Shown here in pieces: positions 45,663 through 55,423 of a stretch of DNA of 64,000 nucleotides. The position numbers and the translations under genes are program-made. The stretch is from Clostridium cibarium (lineage in GTDB: Bacteria; Bacillota; Clostridia; Clostridiales; Clostridiaceae), in contig NZ_JACSRA010000003.1 in assembly GCF_014836335.1 (NCBI RefSeq), positions 62,354-126,353 of the forward strand, read 5' to 3'. Position 1 is the stretch's first letter; each line of letters begins with the position of its first letter. The notes under the pieces were generated by a model. That model made no database searches. It saw only the letters and a list, made by a program, of their open reading frames with translations, and was not told the DNA's origin.

Positions 45663-46367
45663 ATGGCTAAACATTTACACATAATGGCAGAGGAAGGATC
45701 TATAGCAGAAACAGTACTTTTACCAGGAGATCCTATGAGAGCAAAATATATAGCGGAGAATTATTTAGAAGATGCTAAATGTTATAATACAGTAAGAGGA
45801 ATGTACGGATATACAGGAACATACAAAGGAAAGAGAATATCAGTACAGGGTACAGGTATGGGACTTCCATCTCATTCAATTTATGTTAATGAATTAATAA
45901 GATTTTACGGGGCAAAGAGATTAATTAGAATAGGGTCAGCAGGTTCGTTAAATGATAATGTTAATGTTAGAGATATTGTATTAGCACAAAGTGCTTCAAC
46001 AAATTCAGGAATTAATAAGAGAAGATTTAATGGTATGGATTATGCACCTACTGCAAATTTTGAATTACTATTAAAAGCTTACAATAAAGGAATAGAAAAA
46101 GGAGCTAATGTCAAAGTAGGAAATGTGTTATCTTCAGATTTATTTTATGATGATACAAATGGATCTATTAAGTTATGGGCAGATTATGGATGTCTAGCTG
46201 TGGAAATGGAAACTGCTGAATTATATACTGTGGCAGCTAAATATGGAGTCGAAGCTTTAGCAATACTTACAATATCAGATCATGTGTTTAAGGGCGAAGA
46301 AACTACTCCAGAAGAGAGAGAAACTACTTTTACTCAAATGATGGAAATAGCATTAGAGTTAGGTTAA
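45663..46367 (+). CDS. deoD: Purine-nucleoside phosphorylase, DeoD type
   Basis: Phosphorolysis of purine (deoxy)nucleosides for salvage. It is 234 residues, full length for the hexameric class. Motifs are [13 protein letters not shown] (phosphate loop), [37 protein letters not shown] (ribose/base site) and [18 protein letters not shown] precedes the ATG by about 8 bases. The sortase gene follows 13 bases later, perhaps by read-through. Confidence 0.96.
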   Translation: MAKHLHIMAEEGSIAETVLLPGDPMRAKYIAENYLEDAKCYNTVRGMYGYTGTYKGKRISVQGTGMGLPSHSIYVNELIRFYGAKRLIRIGSAGSLNDNVNVRDIVLAQSASTNSGINKRRFNGMDYAPTANFELLLKAYNKGIEKGANVKVGNVLSSDLFYDDTNGSIKLWADYGCLAVEMETAELYTVAAKYGVEALAILTISDHVFKGEETTPEERETTFTQMMEIALELG

Positions 46368-46380
46368 GGTATAGATTACT

Positions 46381-47142
46381 ATGGGGGGAAAGTTATCGGT
46401 AAAAGAAATAATTAGGAAAGTTATATTTTCTATTTCGCTAATTGTTTTTATAGTGTGTGCTTATAAGTTGTACAATATATGGAGTGGATATCATAATAAC
46501 TCTAAGGCATATGATGAGGTCAGGGAATATTCTCCAGAAAAGATTGATGAAAATGGTGGAGAGAAGTTTAAATTTAAGGCAGAAGATTATCAAAAGTTGT
46601 ATGAAATGAATAATGATTTTAAAGGATGGATTTATATACCTGGTACAAATATCAGTTATCCTTTAGCTCAAACTAATAATAATGATTACTATCTGAATCA
46701 TAACTTCAAGAAAGAAGAGAATAGTGGTGGTTCAATATTTATTTCATCAAATAATACTCAGCCTTTTATTGATAAGAATACGATAATTCATGGACATCAT
46801 ATGAAAGATGGAAGCATGTTTGCAGATTTGATGAAGTTCAAAGAAGAATCATTTTCAAAAGATACCTTTATTTATATAAATACAAAAGATAAATTGCTAC
46901 AGTATGAAGTTTTTTCAGTATTTTTTGAGAAAGCTAATAATGAGTCATATCAAGATAGGTTTTCGTCTTATGATGAATATGTAGCTTATACTAATAAATT
47001 AAAAGAAAAATCAATGTTTGATTTAGGAAGAGCTAAATTTACACAGGAAGACAAAATAATAACTTTATCAACTTGTGATTATGATGTTGATGATGGAAGA
47101 TTACTTGTATGTGCAAAGTTAGTTTCCAGCTCAGATTATTAA
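46381..47142 (+). CDS. Class B-like sortase
   Basis: A 253-residue membrane-anchored transpeptidase that would cut a sorting signal and attach proteins to the cell wall. One N-terminal membrane helix (~12-32) precedes the sortase beta-barrel. The catalytic triad is His in NTIIHGHHMKDG, Cys in ITLSTCDYDVDDG, and Arg in DGRLLVCAKL. The TLSTC context and the long helical insert (FSSYDEYVAYTNKL) fit class B. No protein with an obvious sorting signal is in the window. The ribosome site for ATG 46381 is weak (TTAAGGT). Confidence 0.88.
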   Translation: MGGKLSVKEIIRKVIFSISLIVFIVCAYKLYNIWSGYHNNSKAYDEVREYSPEKIDENGGEKFKFKAEDYQKLYEMNNDFKGWIYIPGTNISYPLAQTNNNDYYLNHNFKKEENSGGSIFISSNNTQPFIDKNTIIHGHHMKDGSMFADLMKFKEESFSKDTFIYINTKDKLLQYEVFSVFFEKANNESYQDRFSSYDEYVAYTNKLKEKSMFDLGRAKFTQEDKIITLSTCDYDVDDGRLLVCAKLVSSSDY

Positions 47143-47171
47143 AATCAGCCTTATGGCTGATTTTTTATTTT
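47141..47171 (+). terminator. Terminator after sortase
   Basis: AAAATCAGCC and GGCTGATTTT form a stem with a TTAT loop, then a T run. Confidence 0.88.
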
Positions 47172-47262
47172 AGTAAAAGATGATTATGATTTAACGCTAG
47201 TTTATTTTTTAGTCAGTTTAATGATAAAATAAGATATGTAATAAAATATGAGGTGAAGAAAA

Positions 47263-48318
47263 GTGGATTATATTAGTGATATAAATATAAGTGAAGCAGT
47301 TATACATATATTAGACTCTAATGGAGAAGAACCTATATTAAATGAATATAATTTACAATTAGATGAAGATACATATAAGTTTCTATTTAAGCATATGGAA
47401 AAATGCTTAAAAGATGAAGAATTAAAATATGCTGTATTTAATTCTGAAAGAAATATAGCAAAGGAGATAGTTCAAGATTATTTGAATGGGATAGATAATG
47501 ATTTGATAAAATTATCTAAGGAATTAGCTAGACAATTATTTTTAATTATGAAGGGCAACGTAAATATACCTTCTTGTGATTTAATTGTAGCATCAATTAT
47601 AACTGATCAAGGGCCTATGATAGCTATTCTTAAGATGGATTATGTAAGAAATTTTACTCATCAAGTAGATTTCGTTGGAGATAAAATAGGAATAGGGATA
47701 GTGCCTCAGTCAGCTGGACTTCCAGGAAGCAGCCAAAAGATACAAAAAGCAGCTTTCATTAGGCCAATAAAAGAAGAAGATACATATAATTTGATGGTAT
47801 TAGATAAACAAAAAAAGAGTAAAGATGAAGAAGATTATGGAGCTAATTACTTTGTAAGTAGTTTCTTAGGTTGTTCTATAATAACCAATGAACGGGATAT
47901 GACTAAAACTTTTTTAAAGGCAACGGAAAATTGGACTAGAAAGAATTATGCTAATGATGCGGTTAAAGCAGAATTAATTAGAACAGCTGTGAAGAGTAAA
48001 CTTAAGGAGGAAGACACAGTTAATATAGATGAACTTTCAACTGAATTGTTTGGAGATAAATTATTTGAGGGAGAACTTCAAGCTAAAGAAGATTTCTCAA
48101 TTTTTGTTAAAGGACAAGGGCTAAATGAAAATGTGAATGTGGATAAAACATGGGTAGAGAAAAAGTTAAAAAGAGTAAGATTAAAGATTGATAAGGAAAT
48201 AGATTTGTATATAAATCAGGAAACATATCATGATAATAGTAAGTTTGAAATTCAGCGCAATGGTGATGGAAGTATTAATATGATAATCAAGCATGTTATA
48301 AATTATATAGAAAAATAG
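47263..48318 (+). CDS. Nucleoid-associated protein (NdpA/YejK-like)
   Basis: A 351-residue protein matching the 37-kDa nucleoid-associated family, cytoplasmic and of poorly known function. Recognisable features are the N-terminal INISEAVIHILD start, LARQLFLIMKGNVNIPSCDLIV, and VDFVGDKIGIGIVPQ followed by KIQKAAFIRP. The start is GTG 47263 with GAGGTGAAG just upstream. It precedes sigI by 47 bases and could share its transcript. Confidence 0.75.
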   Translation: MDYISDINISEAVIHILDSNGEEPILNEYNLQLDEDTYKFLFKHMEKCLKDEELKYAVFNSERNIAKEIVQDYLNGIDNDLIKLSKELARQLFLIMKGNVNIPSCDLIVASIITDQGPMIAILKMDYVRNFTHQVDFVGDKIGIGIVPQSAGLPGSSQKIQKAAFIRPIKEEDTYNLMVLDKQKKSKDEEDYGANYFVSSFLGCSIITNERDMTKTFLKATENWTRKNYANDAVKAELIRTAVKSKLKEEDTVNIDELSTELFGDKLFEGELQAKEDFSIFVKGQGLNENVNVDKTWVEKKLKRVRLKIDKEIDLYINQETYHDNSKFEIQRNGDGSINMIIKHVINYIEK

Positions 48319-48365
48319 ATTATGTTTAACAAAGGAAGAATTAATAATAGAAATAGGTGAAGTTT

Positions 48366-49085
48366 TTGAGAGAGTTTGATGAATTAGTTATTAAGGCTCA
48401 GGAAGATGAACGAATACATGAAAGATTAATTACTGATAATGAATTTTTTATAATTAAAATGGCTTCAAAGGTTACAAGTAAGTATATAACTAAAAATGAT
48501 GATGAATGGTCTATTGCGTTAAATGCTTTTAACGAAGCGATAAGAAATTATAAAATTGAAAAAGGTAGTTTTTATAGTTTAGCTGAATTAGTTATTAAGA
48601 GGCGAATAATTGATTATATAAGAAAAGAATCTAGATCTAAGAATGAAATTTCAGTAGATTCATATGTTTTTCAAGGTAACTCACAATTTGATGAAGAGGA
48701 TGAAAAGATTAATTATGAAATTGTAAAAAAACTTTCAGAAACTTCAATTGAAAGTTCTGCCAAACTGGAAATTGAAGAAGTCACAGAAAAATTAAATTTA
48801 TATGGATTTTCTTTTCATGACTTAATTAAAGTTTCGCCAAAATCAGAAAAAACCAAGTATACTTGTGCCAAAGCAGTAGCATATATAATAAAAAATGAAA
48901 TTGTATATAATGAACTTATTGAATGTGGAAAACTTCCTATAAAAAATATTGAAAAAAATATAAAAGTACCCCGAAAAGTTCTGGAGAGGCATCGAAAGTA
49001 TATAATAGCAGCAGTTGTGATAATGTCCGGAGATTATCCACACCTTGCTAGTTATATGCGTTTTATCAGAAGGGAGTTAACATAA
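48366..49085 (+). CDS. sigI: RNA polymerase sigma factor SigI
   Basis: An alternative sigma factor of the SigI group (about 240 residues), which in Bacillus responds to heat or wall stress and in cellulolytic clostridia to polysaccharides. Region 2 reads EWSIALNAFNEAIRNYKIEKGSF and VIKRRIIDYIRKE; the C-terminal region has the SigI-type IKVPRKVLERHRKYIIA helix. TTG 48366 is preferred because AGGTGA (48355-48360) is 5 bases before it; GTG 48357 would leave no ribosome site. The next gene, rsgI, follows immediately and encodes its anti-sigma factor. Confidence 0.88.
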   Translation: MREFDELVIKAQEDERIHERLITDNEFFIIKMASKVTSKYITKNDDEWSIALNAFNEAIRNYKIEKGSFYSLAELVIKRRIIDYIRKESRSKNEISVDSYVFQGNSQFDEEDEKINYEIVKKLSETSIESSAKLEIEEVTEKLNLYGFSFHDLIKVSPKSEKTKYTCAKAVAYIIKNEIVYNELIECGKLPIKNIEKNIKVPRKVLERHRKYIIAAVVIMSGDYPHLASYMRFIRRELT

Positions 49086-50111
49086 ATGAAATGTATAGTT
49101 GTAGAAATTAAGAATAAAAATGCAGTTGTACTTTCTGATAATGGTAGCATAATCAAAGTGAAAAATGATAATTACCAAATCGGGGAGGAAATTCAAATGA
49201 AGAGAAGCATTGTGAAAAAGTCAAAGATAAAAATAGTTGCAGTTGCAGCAGGATTAATTGTTTTCTTAACTGGAGCGAGCGGAGTTTATGCATATAATAA
49301 ACCATATGCTTACGTAAGTCTTGATGTAAATCCATCAATAGAATACACAGTTAATGCCTTAGACAGGGTTATTGATGTTAATGCTGTTAATGATGATGGA
49401 CAAGAAATAATTAATAATATTGATGTTGAGAATAAAACTATTGATGAAGCTATAAAAAATACTGTTTCTGAAATTGCGGAGCAAGGATATATTACAGAAG
49501 AAGCTGGAGGAATTGTAATTTCTACATCTAGCGAAGATGAGAAAAATGCATCTGATGCTGAGAAGTTAGCAGATGAATTAAAAACAGATGCTGAAAAAAC
49601 CCTTGAAGAGAATAATTTAAATGCTGAAGTAGAAGCTCTTAGTGTTGGAAGAGAAAGAGTTTTAGAAGCTAGAGAATTAGGTGTTACACCTGGAAAATTA
49701 AATTTAGTTGAAAAACTACAAAAGAGTGCAGCAAATCCAGACGATATATCAATTGAAGAATGGCTTAATAAACCCGTAAAAGATATAATGAAAGCAACTA
49801 AAGCCAATAAGGAAGAGCAAAGGGTTAAGACTGAAGGAACTGCTACTAATACAGAAGATCAAGAGCAACAAGGAGAAAGTGAAGCTACTCAAAGTGAATT
49901 AACGAACTCAACAAATTCAATGAATTCAGTTAAAGAAAAAAATGAAAATAAAGAGGTTAAAGAAAAAGTTAATAAAAATAAAGAAACAAGCACTACTCCA
50001 GCAAAAGAAAATGTAAATAAGGCAGAGGAAAAGAAGTCAGAAAACAAGTCTCAAGGTTCTCAAGGAAATACAGAAAAAGGAAATAATAAGGAGAATAAGA
50101 AAGATAAGTAA
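49086..50111 (+). CDS. rsgI: RsgI-type anti-sigma factor
   Basis: A 341-residue transmembrane anti-sigma-I factor. The N-terminal ~45 residues form the RsgI_N domain that binds SigI (IVVEIKNKNAVVLSDNG). A membrane helix is at ~50-70. The conserved extracellular juxtamembrane domain starts YAYVSLDVNPSIEYTVN and ends near 255 (EEWLNKPVKDIMK). The remaining ~85 residues are a disordered Glu/Lys/Asn/Thr-rich tail with no carbohydrate-binding module, unlike RsgI proteins of Clostridium thermocellum. The start directly follows the sigI stop, indicating coupling. Confidence 0.9.
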   Translation: MKCIVVEIKNKNAVVLSDNGSIIKVKNDNYQIGEEIQMKRSIVKKSKIKIVAVAAGLIVFLTGASGVYAYNKPYAYVSLDVNPSIEYTVNALDRVIDVNAVNDDGQEIINNIDVENKTIDEAIKNTVSEIAEQGYITEEAGGIVISTSSEDEKNASDAEKLADELKTDAEKTLEENNLNAEVEALSVGRERVLEARELGVTPGKLNLVEKLQKSAANPDDISIEEWLNKPVKDIMKATKANKEEQRVKTEGTATNTEDQEQQGESEATQSELTNSTNSMNSVKEKNENKEVKEKVNKNKETSTTPAKENVNKAEEKKSENKSQGSQGNTEKGNNKENKKDK

Positions 50112-50122
50112 GTAAATTAAAG

Positions 50123-50163
50123 AAACACAGCATACATATTATAATGAATGCTGTGTTTTTATT
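50123..50163 (+). terminator. Terminator after rsgI
   Basis: AAACACAGCAT and ATGCTGTGTTT form a stem with a loop of about 15 bases and a T run; it is usable on both strands before the convergent fba gene. Confidence 0.85.
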
Positions 50164-50193
50164 GTAAAAAATAATTTGTTTAGTTAACAGAAA

Positions 50194-51057
50194 TTAAGCT
50201 TTGTTAACTGAACCGAAAAGTTCCATCTTTTCTTTTACAGTAGCCTTTATAGCTTCAAATCCTGGAGCAAGAAGTTTTCTAGGGTCAAATCCCTTACCTT
50301 CTAAGTCCTTACCAGCTTCAACATACTTTCTTGTAGCTGCAGCAAATGATAATTGACATTCAGTGTTAACGTTGATTTTAGCAACTCCAAGAGAGATAGC
50401 TTTCTTAATCATATCTTCTGGAATTCCAGTACCACCGTGAAGTACTAATGGCATTTCTCCAACAGTATTCTTAATGTTTTCTAAAGCATCAAATGCTAAA
50501 CCAGCCCAGTTTGAAGGATATTGTCCGTGGATATTACCGATACCAGCAGCTAACATTGTAACTCCTAAATCAGCGATTTGCTTACATTCATTTGCATCAG
50601 CAATTTCACCAGCACCAACAACTCCATCTTCTTCTCCACCTATTGAACCAACTTCACATTCAACTGAGATTCCCTTAGCTGAAGCGTCAGCAATAAGCTT
50701 CTTACTTTTTTCGATATTTTCTTCTATTGAATAGTGAGATCCATCAAACATTACTGATGAGAATCCAGCTTCAATACAAGCATAAGCTCCATCAAAGCTA
50801 CCGTGATCTAAGTGTAATGCTACAGGAACTGTTATTTTTAAATCTTGAAGTAATCCGTTAACCATACCTACGATTGCATGGTAACCACCCATATACTTTC
50901 CAGCACCTTCTGAAACTCCAAGGATAACTGGTGAATTGTTTTCTTGTGCAGTTAATAGAACGGCTTTAGTCCATTCTAAGTTATTAATGTTAAATTGACC
51001 TACAGCATATTTCCCATCTCTAGCCTTGTTTAACATTTCTTTAGCTGAAACTAACAT
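50194..51057 (-). CDS. fba: Class II fructose-bisphosphate aldolase
   Basis: Reversible cleavage of fructose 1,6-bisphosphate in glycolysis, zinc dependent. It is 287 residues. Zinc and substrate motifs are ALHLDHGSFDGAYACIEAG, VECEVGSIGGEEDG, LAAGIGNIHGQYP and LHGGTGIPEDMI. ATG 51057 has GGAGG about 8 bases upstream; the longer frame to 51120 overlaps a TATAAT-bearing promoter region and has no ribosome site. It lies downstream of the arginine operon on the same strand but probably has its own promoter. Confidence 0.96.
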   Translation of the reverse strand: MLVSAKEMLNKARDGKYAVGQFNINNLEWTKAVLLTAQENNSPVILGVSEGAGKYMGGYHAIVGMVNGLLQDLKITVPVALHLDHGSFDGAYACIEAGFSSVMFDGSHYSIEENIEKSKKLIADASAKGISVECEVGSIGGEEDGVVGAGEIADANECKQIADLGVTMLAAGIGNIHGQYPSNWAGLAFDALENIKNTVGEMPLVLHGGTGIPEDMIKKAISLGVAKINVNTECQLSFAAATRKYVEAGKDLEGKGFDPRKLLAPGFEAIKATVKEKMELFGSVNKA

Positions 51058-51169
51058 AACTAAACCTCCAATTATTGTGAATATATTTGGGAAAAATATA
51101 TAATGTATTTCTCCCACCACTCTTTATTATAACTTCAAATTGTTAAAAAAGAAACAACTTCTCAGAATT

Positions 51170-52099
51170 TTAGTAATTGTTTTTCATTAGTTTTAGCAAA
51201 ACAGCTTTTTGAGCATGTAGTCTATTTTCAGATTCATCGAAGATTTCATTTGAGTGTTCATCAATTATGTCACCAGTTATTTCTTCTCCACGATGAGCTG
51301 GCAGACAGTGGAGTACAAGTGCATTGGATTTTGCTAGTTCCATTAATTTTTTATTTATTTGGAAGCCTACAAAAGCTTCTTTTCGTATTTTGGCCTCATC
51401 TTCCTGCCCCATACTAGCCCAAACATCAGTTATTACGACATCAGCATCTATAACAGCTTCCTCAGGGGAAGTTGTTATAATAAATTTAGTACCTTCTAAT
51501 TCTGATAATTCTTTACCACGAGCTATATATTCTTCTTTAGGCATATAGCCTTTAGGACAAGCGATTGAAATATTCATTCCAATTTTTAAAGTGCCTATTA
51601 TAAGGGAGTGAGCTATATTGTTACCATCTCCAATATAAGCAACTTTCAAACCTTCTAGTATATTTTTATATTCTCTAATAGTCATTAAGTCAGCAAGTAC
51701 TTGACATGGATGCTCTAAGTCTGTTAACCCATTAATTATAGGAATAGAAGAATATTTGGCTAAGGTTTCTACTTCTTCTTGGGAGTATGTTCTTATCATT
51801 ATCCCTTGAATGAACCTTGATAATACTCTAGCTGTATCTTCTATAGGTTCACCTCTACCAATTTGTAGATCTCTACTGCTTAAAAATAGTGCATTGCCAC
51901 CAAGCTGATACATTCCAACTTCGAAGGATACTCTAGTCCTTGTTGAACTTTTTTCAAAAATCATTCCAAGACTTTTCCCTTTTAAGTGCTCATGTGGGAT
52001 GTTATGTTTGTGCTCATACTTTAATTGGTCTGCAGTATTTAGAATATCTAAAATATCATCTTTTGATAAGTCATCGATTTTTAATAAATCTTTTTTCAT
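51170..52099 (-). CDS. argF: Ornithine carbamoyltransferase
   Basis: Makes citrulline from ornithine and carbamoyl phosphate. It is 309 residues. Motifs are SSTRTRVSFEVG (carbamoyl-phosphate site), MIRTYSQ, DLEHPCQVLADL (HPCQ) and LHCLPAHRGEEIT (ornithine site). It is the last gene of the arginine operon. GAGGGGG precedes the ATG. No strong terminator follows, only a weak TTGTT/AACAA hairpin. The carbamoyl-phosphate synthase genes are not in the window. Confidence 0.96.
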   Translation of the reverse strand: MKKDLLKIDDLSKDDILDILNTADQLKYEHKHNIPHEHLKGKSLGMIFEKSSTRTRVSFEVGMYQLGGNALFLSSRDLQIGRGEPIEDTARVLSRFIQGIMIRTYSQEEVETLAKYSSIPIINGLTDLEHPCQVLADLMTIREYKNILEGLKVAYIGDGNNIAHSLIIGTLKIGMNISIACPKGYMPKEEYIARGKELSELEGTKFIITTSPEEAVIDADVVITDVWASMGQEDEAKIRKEAFVGFQINKKLMELAKSNALVLHCLPAHRGEEITGDIIDEHSNEIFDESENRLHAQKAVLLKLMKNNY

Positions 52100-52144
52100 A
52101 AAAAAGCCCCCTCTTGTTGTTAATTTTTAGTCAATGTATAAATT

Positions 52145-53296
52145 TTACTTTAGTAACTCAACTAAAATATTTGCCCCTTTTAAAATCTCTTCTTCGCTTA
52201 TAATTATAGGTGGAAGAAGTCTAATGACATTTGTTCCAGCTGTTAAAACCAAAAGCCCTTTTTCTATCGCTTTTTGTTGAATTTCAGAAGAGTTTCCTTT
52301 TAGCTCTATACCTATCATTAAGCCTATACCTCTAACTTCAACTATCTTGTTTAAATTTGCAGCTGTTAATTTATCTTTTAATAATTTACTGTTTTTAGTA
52401 ACTGAATTATAAGTCTTATCATTACATATTTCATCTAATACAACTAATGCTCCAGCACATACTGCAGGATTACCTCCAAAGGTTGTTCCGTGATCACCTG
52501 GATTAAACACATTAGATAATTTTTCATTACAAAGTACTGCTCCAATAGGAAGTCCAGCCCCAAGTCCTTTTGCAAGTGTTATAATGTCTGCTTTAACGTC
52601 GAAGTTATTAAATCCAAAAAGTTTGCCAGTTCTAGCAATTCCACTTTGAACTTCATCAAAGATTACAACTATATCTTTACTATTACAAATAGAAACAACT
52701 TCTGTAACAAAGTCTTTATGAAGGGGATGAATTCCCCCCTCTCCTTGAACAGCTTCCATAATTATTGCACATACATCATCTGTTAATTTAGAATTAAAGT
52801 CATTAATATTGTTTGCTTCAACGTAATCAAATCCCTCTGGGAAAGGGAAGAAGTAATTATGAAATTTTTCTTGACCATTTGCAGTTAAAGTTGCTAGAGT
52901 TCTTCCATGAAAAGATTGTTTTAATGATAAAATTTTATTTCTATTTTTTCCGTATTTATCAAAACTATATTTTCTAGCAAGTTTAAGTGCTCCTTCATTG
53001 GCTTCGGCACCAGAGTTGGCGAAGAAAACCTTATCCATTTTTGCAAGTGAAGTTAATTTATTACTAAGTTCAACGGTAACTGGATTTAAAAATATATTAG
53101 AACAGTGTTGTAAAGTATTAATTTGATCATTTACAGCCTTTGTCCATTTAGGATGTGAATATCCTAAGGAATTAACCCCAATTCCACTTGTAAAATCTAA
53201 ATATTTATTTCCTTTTGTATCATATAAATAAACCCCATCTCCTTTAGAAAGAATAGGAGAGAGGGGAGCATATGTGCTCATAAGTGAATTTTTCAT
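52145..53296 (-). CDS. argD: Acetylornithine aminotransferase
   Basis: PLP-dependent class III aminotransferase converting N-acetylglutamate semialdehyde to N-acetylornithine. It is 383 residues. Landmarks are YLDFTSGIGVNSLGYSHP, FFANSGAEANEGALKLAR, IIMEAVQGEGG, VIFDEVQSGIARTGK and the PLP lysine in ITLAKGLGAGLPIGA. AGGAGATG precedes the ATG, 11 bases after argB. Confidence 0.95.
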   Translation of the reverse strand: MKNSLMSTYAPLSPILSKGDGVYLYDTKGNKYLDFTSGIGVNSLGYSHPKWTKAVNDQINTLQHCSNIFLNPVTVELSNKLTSLAKMDKVFFANSGAEANEGALKLARKYSFDKYGKNRNKILSLKQSFHGRTLATLTANGQEKFHNYFFPFPEGFDYVEANNINDFNSKLTDDVCAIIMEAVQGEGGIHPLHKDFVTEVVSICNSKDIVVIFDEVQSGIARTGKLFGFNNFDVKADIITLAKGLGAGLPIGAVLCNEKLSNVFNPGDHGTTFGGNPAVCAGALVVLDEICNDKTYNSVTKNSKLLKDKLTAANLNKIVEVRGIGLMIGIELKGNSSEIQQKAIEKGLLVLTAGTNVIRLLPPIIISEEEILKGANILVELLK

Positions 53297-53307
53297 TTAA
53301 TCATCTC

Positions 53308-54162
53308 CTAATAAATCATGGTTCCAATACCTTCATGAGAGAATAATTCCAAGAGTATAGAATGAGGGATTCTGCCGTCAATAATATGTGCTCTTTCAAC
53401 ACCCATGCGAACAGCTTCCACGCAACAATCTATTTTAGGAATCATACCACCCTTAATTATTCCTTCAAAAGATAACTTTGGTACTTGATGAAGTCTTAAT
53501 ACAGATATTAGAGAAGCAGGATCACTAGGATCTCTTAATACCCCGGGAACATCTGTTAATAAAACTAATTTTTCAGCTTTTAAAGCAGCTGCAATTTTGG
53601 CTGCGCAGAGGTCAGCATTTATGTTATAAAGTGAATTATCATTTTCACCTAAAGCAACACTTCCTACAACAGGAATGTAGTCTGAAGACAATGCCATATT
53701 CAATATATCAGGATTAACAGAAGTTATTTCGCCAACATATCCTAAATCAACAGTTCCTTCTAATTTTTTTGCTTTAAGAAGTGAGCCATCCATACCGCAA
53801 ATACCAATAGCTTTTCCACCGGCTTTTTCAATTAAAGAAACGAGATCTTTATTAACCTTTCCTCCAAGGACCATTTGAACTACTTCAATAGCTTTTTCAT
53901 CTGTATATCTTAGCCCGTTTACAAACTTGCTTTTTTCTCCAAGACGTTCAAGAAAACTTGTTATATCTGGACCACCACCATGAACTACAATTGGCTTAAA
54001 TCCAACACATTTCATTAATACAATATCATTTATTACAGTTTCTCTTAGTTCCTCACTTACCATGGCGTTACCGCCATATTTAACAACTATTATCTTTCCA
54101 TTATATTGTTGTATATATGGTAAAGATTGAACTAATATATCAGCACGATCACTATGGTTCAT
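53308..54162 (-). CDS. argB: Acetylglutamate kinase
   Basis: Phosphorylates N-acetylglutamate. It is 284 residues. IIVVKYGGNAM (ATP lysine), FKPIVVHGGGPDI and INADLCAAKIAAALKAEKLVLLTDVPG identify it. The N-terminal helix (~1-18) before the kinase core is the type found in arginine-inhibited hexameric enzymes, so feedback control is possible. AGGAGG lies upstream of the ATG. Confidence 0.96.
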   Translation of the reverse strand: MNHSDRADILVQSLPYIQQYNGKIIVVKYGGNAMVSEELRETVINDIVLMKCVGFKPIVVHGGGPDITSFLERLGEKSKFVNGLRYTDEKAIEVVQMVLGGKVNKDLVSLIEKAGGKAIGICGMDGSLLKAKKLEGTVDLGYVGEITSVNPDILNMALSSDYIPVVGSVALGENDNSLYNINADLCAAKIAAALKAEKLVLLTDVPGVLRDPSDPASLISVLRLHQVPKLSFEGIIKGGMIPKIDCCVEAVRMGVERAHIIDGRIPHSILLELFSHEGIGTMIY

Positions 54163-54180
54163 CTTATTATTCCTCCTAAA

Positions 54181-55404
54181 TTAACTTCTATAATCACCAT
54201 TGATTTTTACGTAGTCATAACTTAAGTCACAACCCCAAGTGGAGACTTCGTAATCACCTATAGAAAGTTCAACTTTAATTAAAATCTCTTTTTCTTTAAG
54301 GATTTTAAGAGCTTCATCTTCATCAAAATTTACAGATGAACCATTTTTACATACTATAATTGAACCAGCCAAACTTTCAAAATAAACATTTACTTTATCT
54401 GGGTCAAAATCTACTCCTGAATATCCTAATGCACAGAGGATTCGTCCCCAATTAGCATCACAACCAAACATAGCTGTTTTAACTAAACTAGAATTAATTA
54501 CACTTTTTGATAGTAGAAGAGCATCTTCTTCACTATTTGCACCAATTATTTTGCACTCTAATAATTTAGTCGCACCTTCTCCATCTTGAGCCATTTTTTT
54601 TGCTAAATTTATGCTTATATATTTTAATGCTTCTAAAAAAGCATAGTAGTTTTCGTTTTTTTCTGTAATTTCATCATTTTCTGCTAGACCATTAGCTAAT
54701 ATGAATAAACTATCATTAGTACTTTGATCTCCATCTACACTTATTCTGTTAAAACTAACATCGGCAGAATCTTTTAGAGCTTCCTTTAAAAGAGTAGGAG
54801 AGATGTTTATATCAGTAGTAATGAAAGCAAGCATTGTACACATATTAGGTTCTATCATTCCAGAACCCTTTGCCATAGAACCGAGTGTTATAACTTTATT
54901 CCCAATTTCTATATTTATAGCAAGTTCCTTTTTTACTGTATCAGTAGTCATAATTGCTTCAGAAGCATCTTTATAACCTTCTTTAGAAAGAGATTCTGTT
55001 AATTTGCCAACATTTTGTTCAATAGCTTTTATATTAAGAGGTACCCCAATAACCCCAGTTGAAGCTACTAATACATCTTCTGTATTAATATTTAATGCTT
55101 TAGCTTCAGAAGATGACATACGTTTAGCCTTTCCAAGGCCATCATCACCATTGCAGGTATTTGCATTTCCACTGTTTATTATTACTGCTTGAGCAAACCC
55201 GTTAGATAGATGTTCTTTTGAAACATATATAGGAGCCCCCTTTACTTTATTGCTCGTAAATACTCCAGCAGCTGAAGCAGGTTTTTCTGAATAGATTAAG
55301 GCTAAATCCTTACTTTCTTCATTTTTCTTCAAACCACAATGAATGCCTGAAGCTAGAAATCCTTTTGGAGCAGTAACTCCACCTTCAATTACATTTATAT
55401 TCAA
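54181..55404 (-). CDS. argJ: Glutamate N-acetyltransferase/ornithine acetyltransferase
   Basis: Recycles the acetyl group from acetylornithine to glutamate. It is 407 residues as a precursor that cleaves itself. The cleavage-site threonine lies in KGSGMIEPNMCTMLAFITTD (T in CTML). Other motifs are INSGNANTCNGDDG and NWGRILCALGYSG. The start is TTG 55404 with AGGGGGC 7 bases upstream. Having argJ and no argE or argA nearby indicates the cyclic acetyl pathway. Confidence 0.95.
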   Translation of the reverse strand: MNINVIEGGVTAPKGFLASGIHCGLKKNEESKDLALIYSEKPASAAGVFTSNKVKGAPIYVSKEHLSNGFAQAVIINSGNANTCNGDDGLGKAKRMSSSEAKALNINTEDVLVASTGVIGVPLNIKAIEQNVGKLTESLSKEGYKDASEAIMTTDTVKKELAINIEIGNKVITLGSMAKGSGMIEPNMCTMLAFITTDINISPTLLKEALKDSADVSFNRISVDGDQSTNDSLFILANGLAENDEITEKNENYYAFLEALKYISINLAKKMAQDGEGATKLLECKIIGANSEEDALLLSKSVINSSLVKTAMFGCDANWGRILCALGYSGVDFDPDKVNVYFESLAGSIIVCKNGSSVNFDEDEALKILKEKEILIKVELSIGDYEVSTWGCDLSYDYVKINGDYRS

Positions 55405-55423
55405 ATTAATTGCCCCCTTTTTA

